47,555 nucleotides of DNA from Pseudomonas aegrilactucae (lineage in GTDB: Bacteria; Pseudomonadota; Gammaproteobacteria; Pseudomonadales; Pseudomonadaceae). Within the stretch, counting starts at the first letter, position 1; each line of letters opens with the position of its first letter. Made by a program: the position numbers and the translations under genes. The notes beneath the pieces are model-generated. The model was not told where the DNA came from and ran no database searches. It was given only the letters and a program-made list of their open reading frames with translations. The stretch spans positions 1-47,555 of the forward strand of contig NZ_JAHTBI010000021.1 of the NCBI RefSeq assembly GCF_019168305.1, read 5' to 3'. Positions 46,024 to 47,555 of this stretch are shown here, piece by piece.

Positions 46024-47160
46024 GCCGGCCTGTTCGCGTTGCAGCAATTGCCGGTGCAGGGCACCGATCAGGTCGGTCTGGGTGATCACGCCCACCAACG
46101 CGCCAGCCTCCAGTACAGGCAGGCAATGCAGGCCCTGATCGCACAGCAGCGGGATCAGCGCCACGGCAGGTTCATCGCTGTCGACACTGCGTACCGGGTG
46201 GGTCATGACCTGCTCAAGCAGTACCGGGCGGCGTTTGCCGAACAGCGACCGCCAGCTGAAACGGCGTGCTGCCATGGCCGGGGCCATCAGGTCGCTGAGG
46301 CTGACGATGCCCACCAGCTTGCGTGCCTGGTCCACGACCGGCAAGGCCTTGAGCCGATGGTTGGCCAACAGCGCCCACGCCTGCTCAAGGGTGGTGGCAG
46401 TGCTTGCGAGCTGCACATCGCGCGACATCACCCGCGCAGCGGTCATGCCGCCCAGGCTGCGTTGCAAGGCATGCCGCTCGGTGGCCAGGATGATGCGTTC
46501 CAGGTCGTCGCGGGTGACGTCGACGAACTCACCCAGTTCGTCCAGGGCCATGTCCAGGTCACCGGCGCTGACGCCTATCCGTTCGCTGACGGGTGCGTCC
46601 TGGGTGTGATGCAGGTCTTTGCGCGGTGCCACGATCTTCGGGTAGCGCACGCCGGTCAGGCGGTTGTACACCACCGCGACCAGCAGCAGGCAGAGTGCGT
46701 TGAGCAGTACGGGCTCGATCACCTGCATGCCCATGCTGGCCAGCGACGGGTCGGCCAGTGCCAGGCTCACGGCCAGTGCCGCGCCTGGCGGGTGCAGGCA
46801 GCGCAGCAGACACATCAGCAGCACCACCAGCACCAGTGCCATGCACACCACGGCCAGGCTGGCCCCGAGCCAATGGTGCAGGCCCAGCCCGACCAGCATG
46901 GCGCAGCCGTAGCTGCCCAGCAGCGGCCAGGGTTGAGAGAGTGCGCCGGAGGACACACCGAACAGCAGCACGGCCGAGGCGGCCAGTGGCGCCATCAGGT
47001 GCAGCGTCACTGCGTTGCCGAACGCCAGGCTGCACAGCCCGCCGGCCAGCAGCAGACCGAGTACCGCCCCGAGGCCGGCACGCAGCCATTCCTTGGGTGG
47101 GATATGCAATGCGGCGGGGATGAAGCGGTCGAGCCAGGTATTCAGACTACGGGTAGGCAT
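45964..47160 (-). CDS. HPP-family membrane protein with CBS domains
   Basis: Protein of 398 residues from ATG 47160 (MPTRSLNTWLDRF). The N-terminal half has four to five hydrophobic helices and the HPP signature in LRCLHPPGAALAVSLALADPS. The C-terminal part carries two CBS domains: VMSRDVQLASTATTLEQAWALLANHRLKALPVVD...GIVSLSDLM and VMTHPVRSVDSDEPAVALIPLL...GVITQTDLI, which usually bind adenine nucleotides. HPP proteins with CBS tails are proposed to be nitrite or other small-anion transporters. The longer open frame upstream of 47160 is not supported. Its end overlaps the convergent LysR gene by 60 bases. Confidence 0.9.
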   Translation of the reverse strand: MPTRSLNTWLDRFIPAALHIPPKEWLRAGLGAVLGLLLAGGLCSLAFGNAVTLHLMAPLAASAVLLFGVSSGALSQPWPLLGSYGCAMLVGLGLHHWLGASLAVVCMALVLVVLLMCLLRCLHPPGAALAVSLALADPSLASMGMQVIEPVLLNALCLLLVAVVYNRLTGVRYPKIVAPRKDLHHTQDAPVSERIGVSAGDLDMALDELGEFVDVTRDDLERIILATERHALQRSLGGMTAARVMSRDVQLASTATTLEQAWALLANHRLKALPVVDQARKLVGIVSLSDLMAPAMAARRFSWRSLFGKRRPVLLEQVMTHPVRSVDSDEPAVALIPLLCDQGLHCLPVLEAGALVGVITQTDLIGALHRQLLQREQAGLDERVPALGPVAFPRDHAA

Positions 47161-47555
47161 GGGAAAACCGGTTACCTGTGGAAAGAAAATAAGCCCGTTC
47201 AAGACGAAGGGGCTTTGTATCGCGAGGGGGCAATACGCAAAGGGCTCCGTCCCTGGAGATGGAAACCGGCAGGGTTTGCGGATGCGCGCAGTCTGAACAA
47301 AAGCGTGGCGTGACTCCAATGCAAAAAAATGCAGCCTGACTGCAATAATTTTGCTGGTTGGATGCCTTGGCGAGAGTTGAAGTGGGTCAAACAAGGCTAG
47401 CGGCGCTCGATCTTGAGGTCGCAGGAGATGTATTGACTGGCGCCTGGTGGCCACGCCGGGATCTGTCGCCGGGCCACCAAGGCTGACAACTCGAATCTCA
47501 CAGGCCATGGTGCGTTTAAGCAAATGTGGGAGCTGGCTTGCCAGCGAAGCGCCGC
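47161..47555. other. gap at the right window edge
   Basis: About 395 bases. The first part should hold the HPP gene promoter. At 47397-47520 the minus strand has a short frame ending in QYISCDLKIERR then TAG, which could be the tail of a gene, but it runs back into a REP unit and has no recognisable start. I do not call it a gene. Confidence 0.4.
47525..47553. repeat. REP unit, cut by window edge
   Basis: TGTGGGAGCTGGCTTGCCAG followed by CGAAGCGCC is the same palindromic unit as at 39403-39430. A partner unit may lie outside the window. Confidence 0.8.

Noticed and set aside
47397..47520. Minus-strand short frame ending QYISCDLKIERR, possibly the C-terminus of a gene.
   Set aside because: No start, runs into a REP unit, and no family recognised.

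Overview
The window is GC-rich bacterial DNA that looks like the Pseudomonas putida group. The clues are the gacA-uvrC-pgsA-tRNA-Gly(GCC) block, a gacA gene with a TTG start, a second elongation factor G close by, and REP-type palindromes with the typical putida core (TTCGCTGGCAAGCC...CCCACAGG). From memory, this neighbourhood resembles the K3 type VI secretion locus of P. putida KT2440. That placement is inference.

Region 1 (1-12.25 kb) is part of a type VI secretion system (T6SS). On the minus strand are a VasI-like gene cut by the window edge and a sigma54-dependent VasH-like regulator. On the plus strand, after an AT-rich gap, come tssB, tssC, tssE, tssF, tssG, an FHA-domain gene, tssJ, tssK and tssL, then hcp behind its own control region. 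TssA, TssM, TssH and a complete VgrG are not in the window. The hcp upstream region holds a good sigma54 promoter and three phased copies of a palindrome that look like enhancer sites for the adjacent regulator. tssG is frameshifted at a run of seven C, which merges it with the FHA reading frame. After hcp only the first 37 codons of a vgrG remain.

Region 2 (12.25-13.73 kb) is a scar of mobile DNA: the broken vgrG, a thioredoxin-fold gene that encodes no cysteine, the wreck of a P4-type integrase, and tRNA-Gly. It suggests that the T6SS or part of it sits on or beside an island at this tRNA.

Region 3 (13.8-30.4 kb) is mainly core genome: pgsA, uvrC, gacA, a small Xre regulator, a GNAT protein, a DUF488 remnant, a PiT phosphate transporter, two envelope lipoproteins and an SH3-domain membrane protein. 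Then come a LysR-controlled operon (oxidoreductase, type II dehydroquinase, second oxidoreductase with a frameshift), an ACT protein, a tautomerase-fold protein, an EF-G paralogue and a SulP anion transporter.

Region 4 (30.6-47.5 kb) holds metY, an STN-type TonB siderophore receptor, and topB behind a near-perfect LexA palindrome. Next is a VOC protein and an aromatic-amine set (two-component flavin hydroxylase, aromatic amino acid decarboxylase, LysR). It ends with an amino acid permease, a histone-deacetylase-like amidohydrolase with a divergent Lrp/AsnC regulator, another LysR, and an HPP-CBS membrane protein whose end overlaps that LysR gene.
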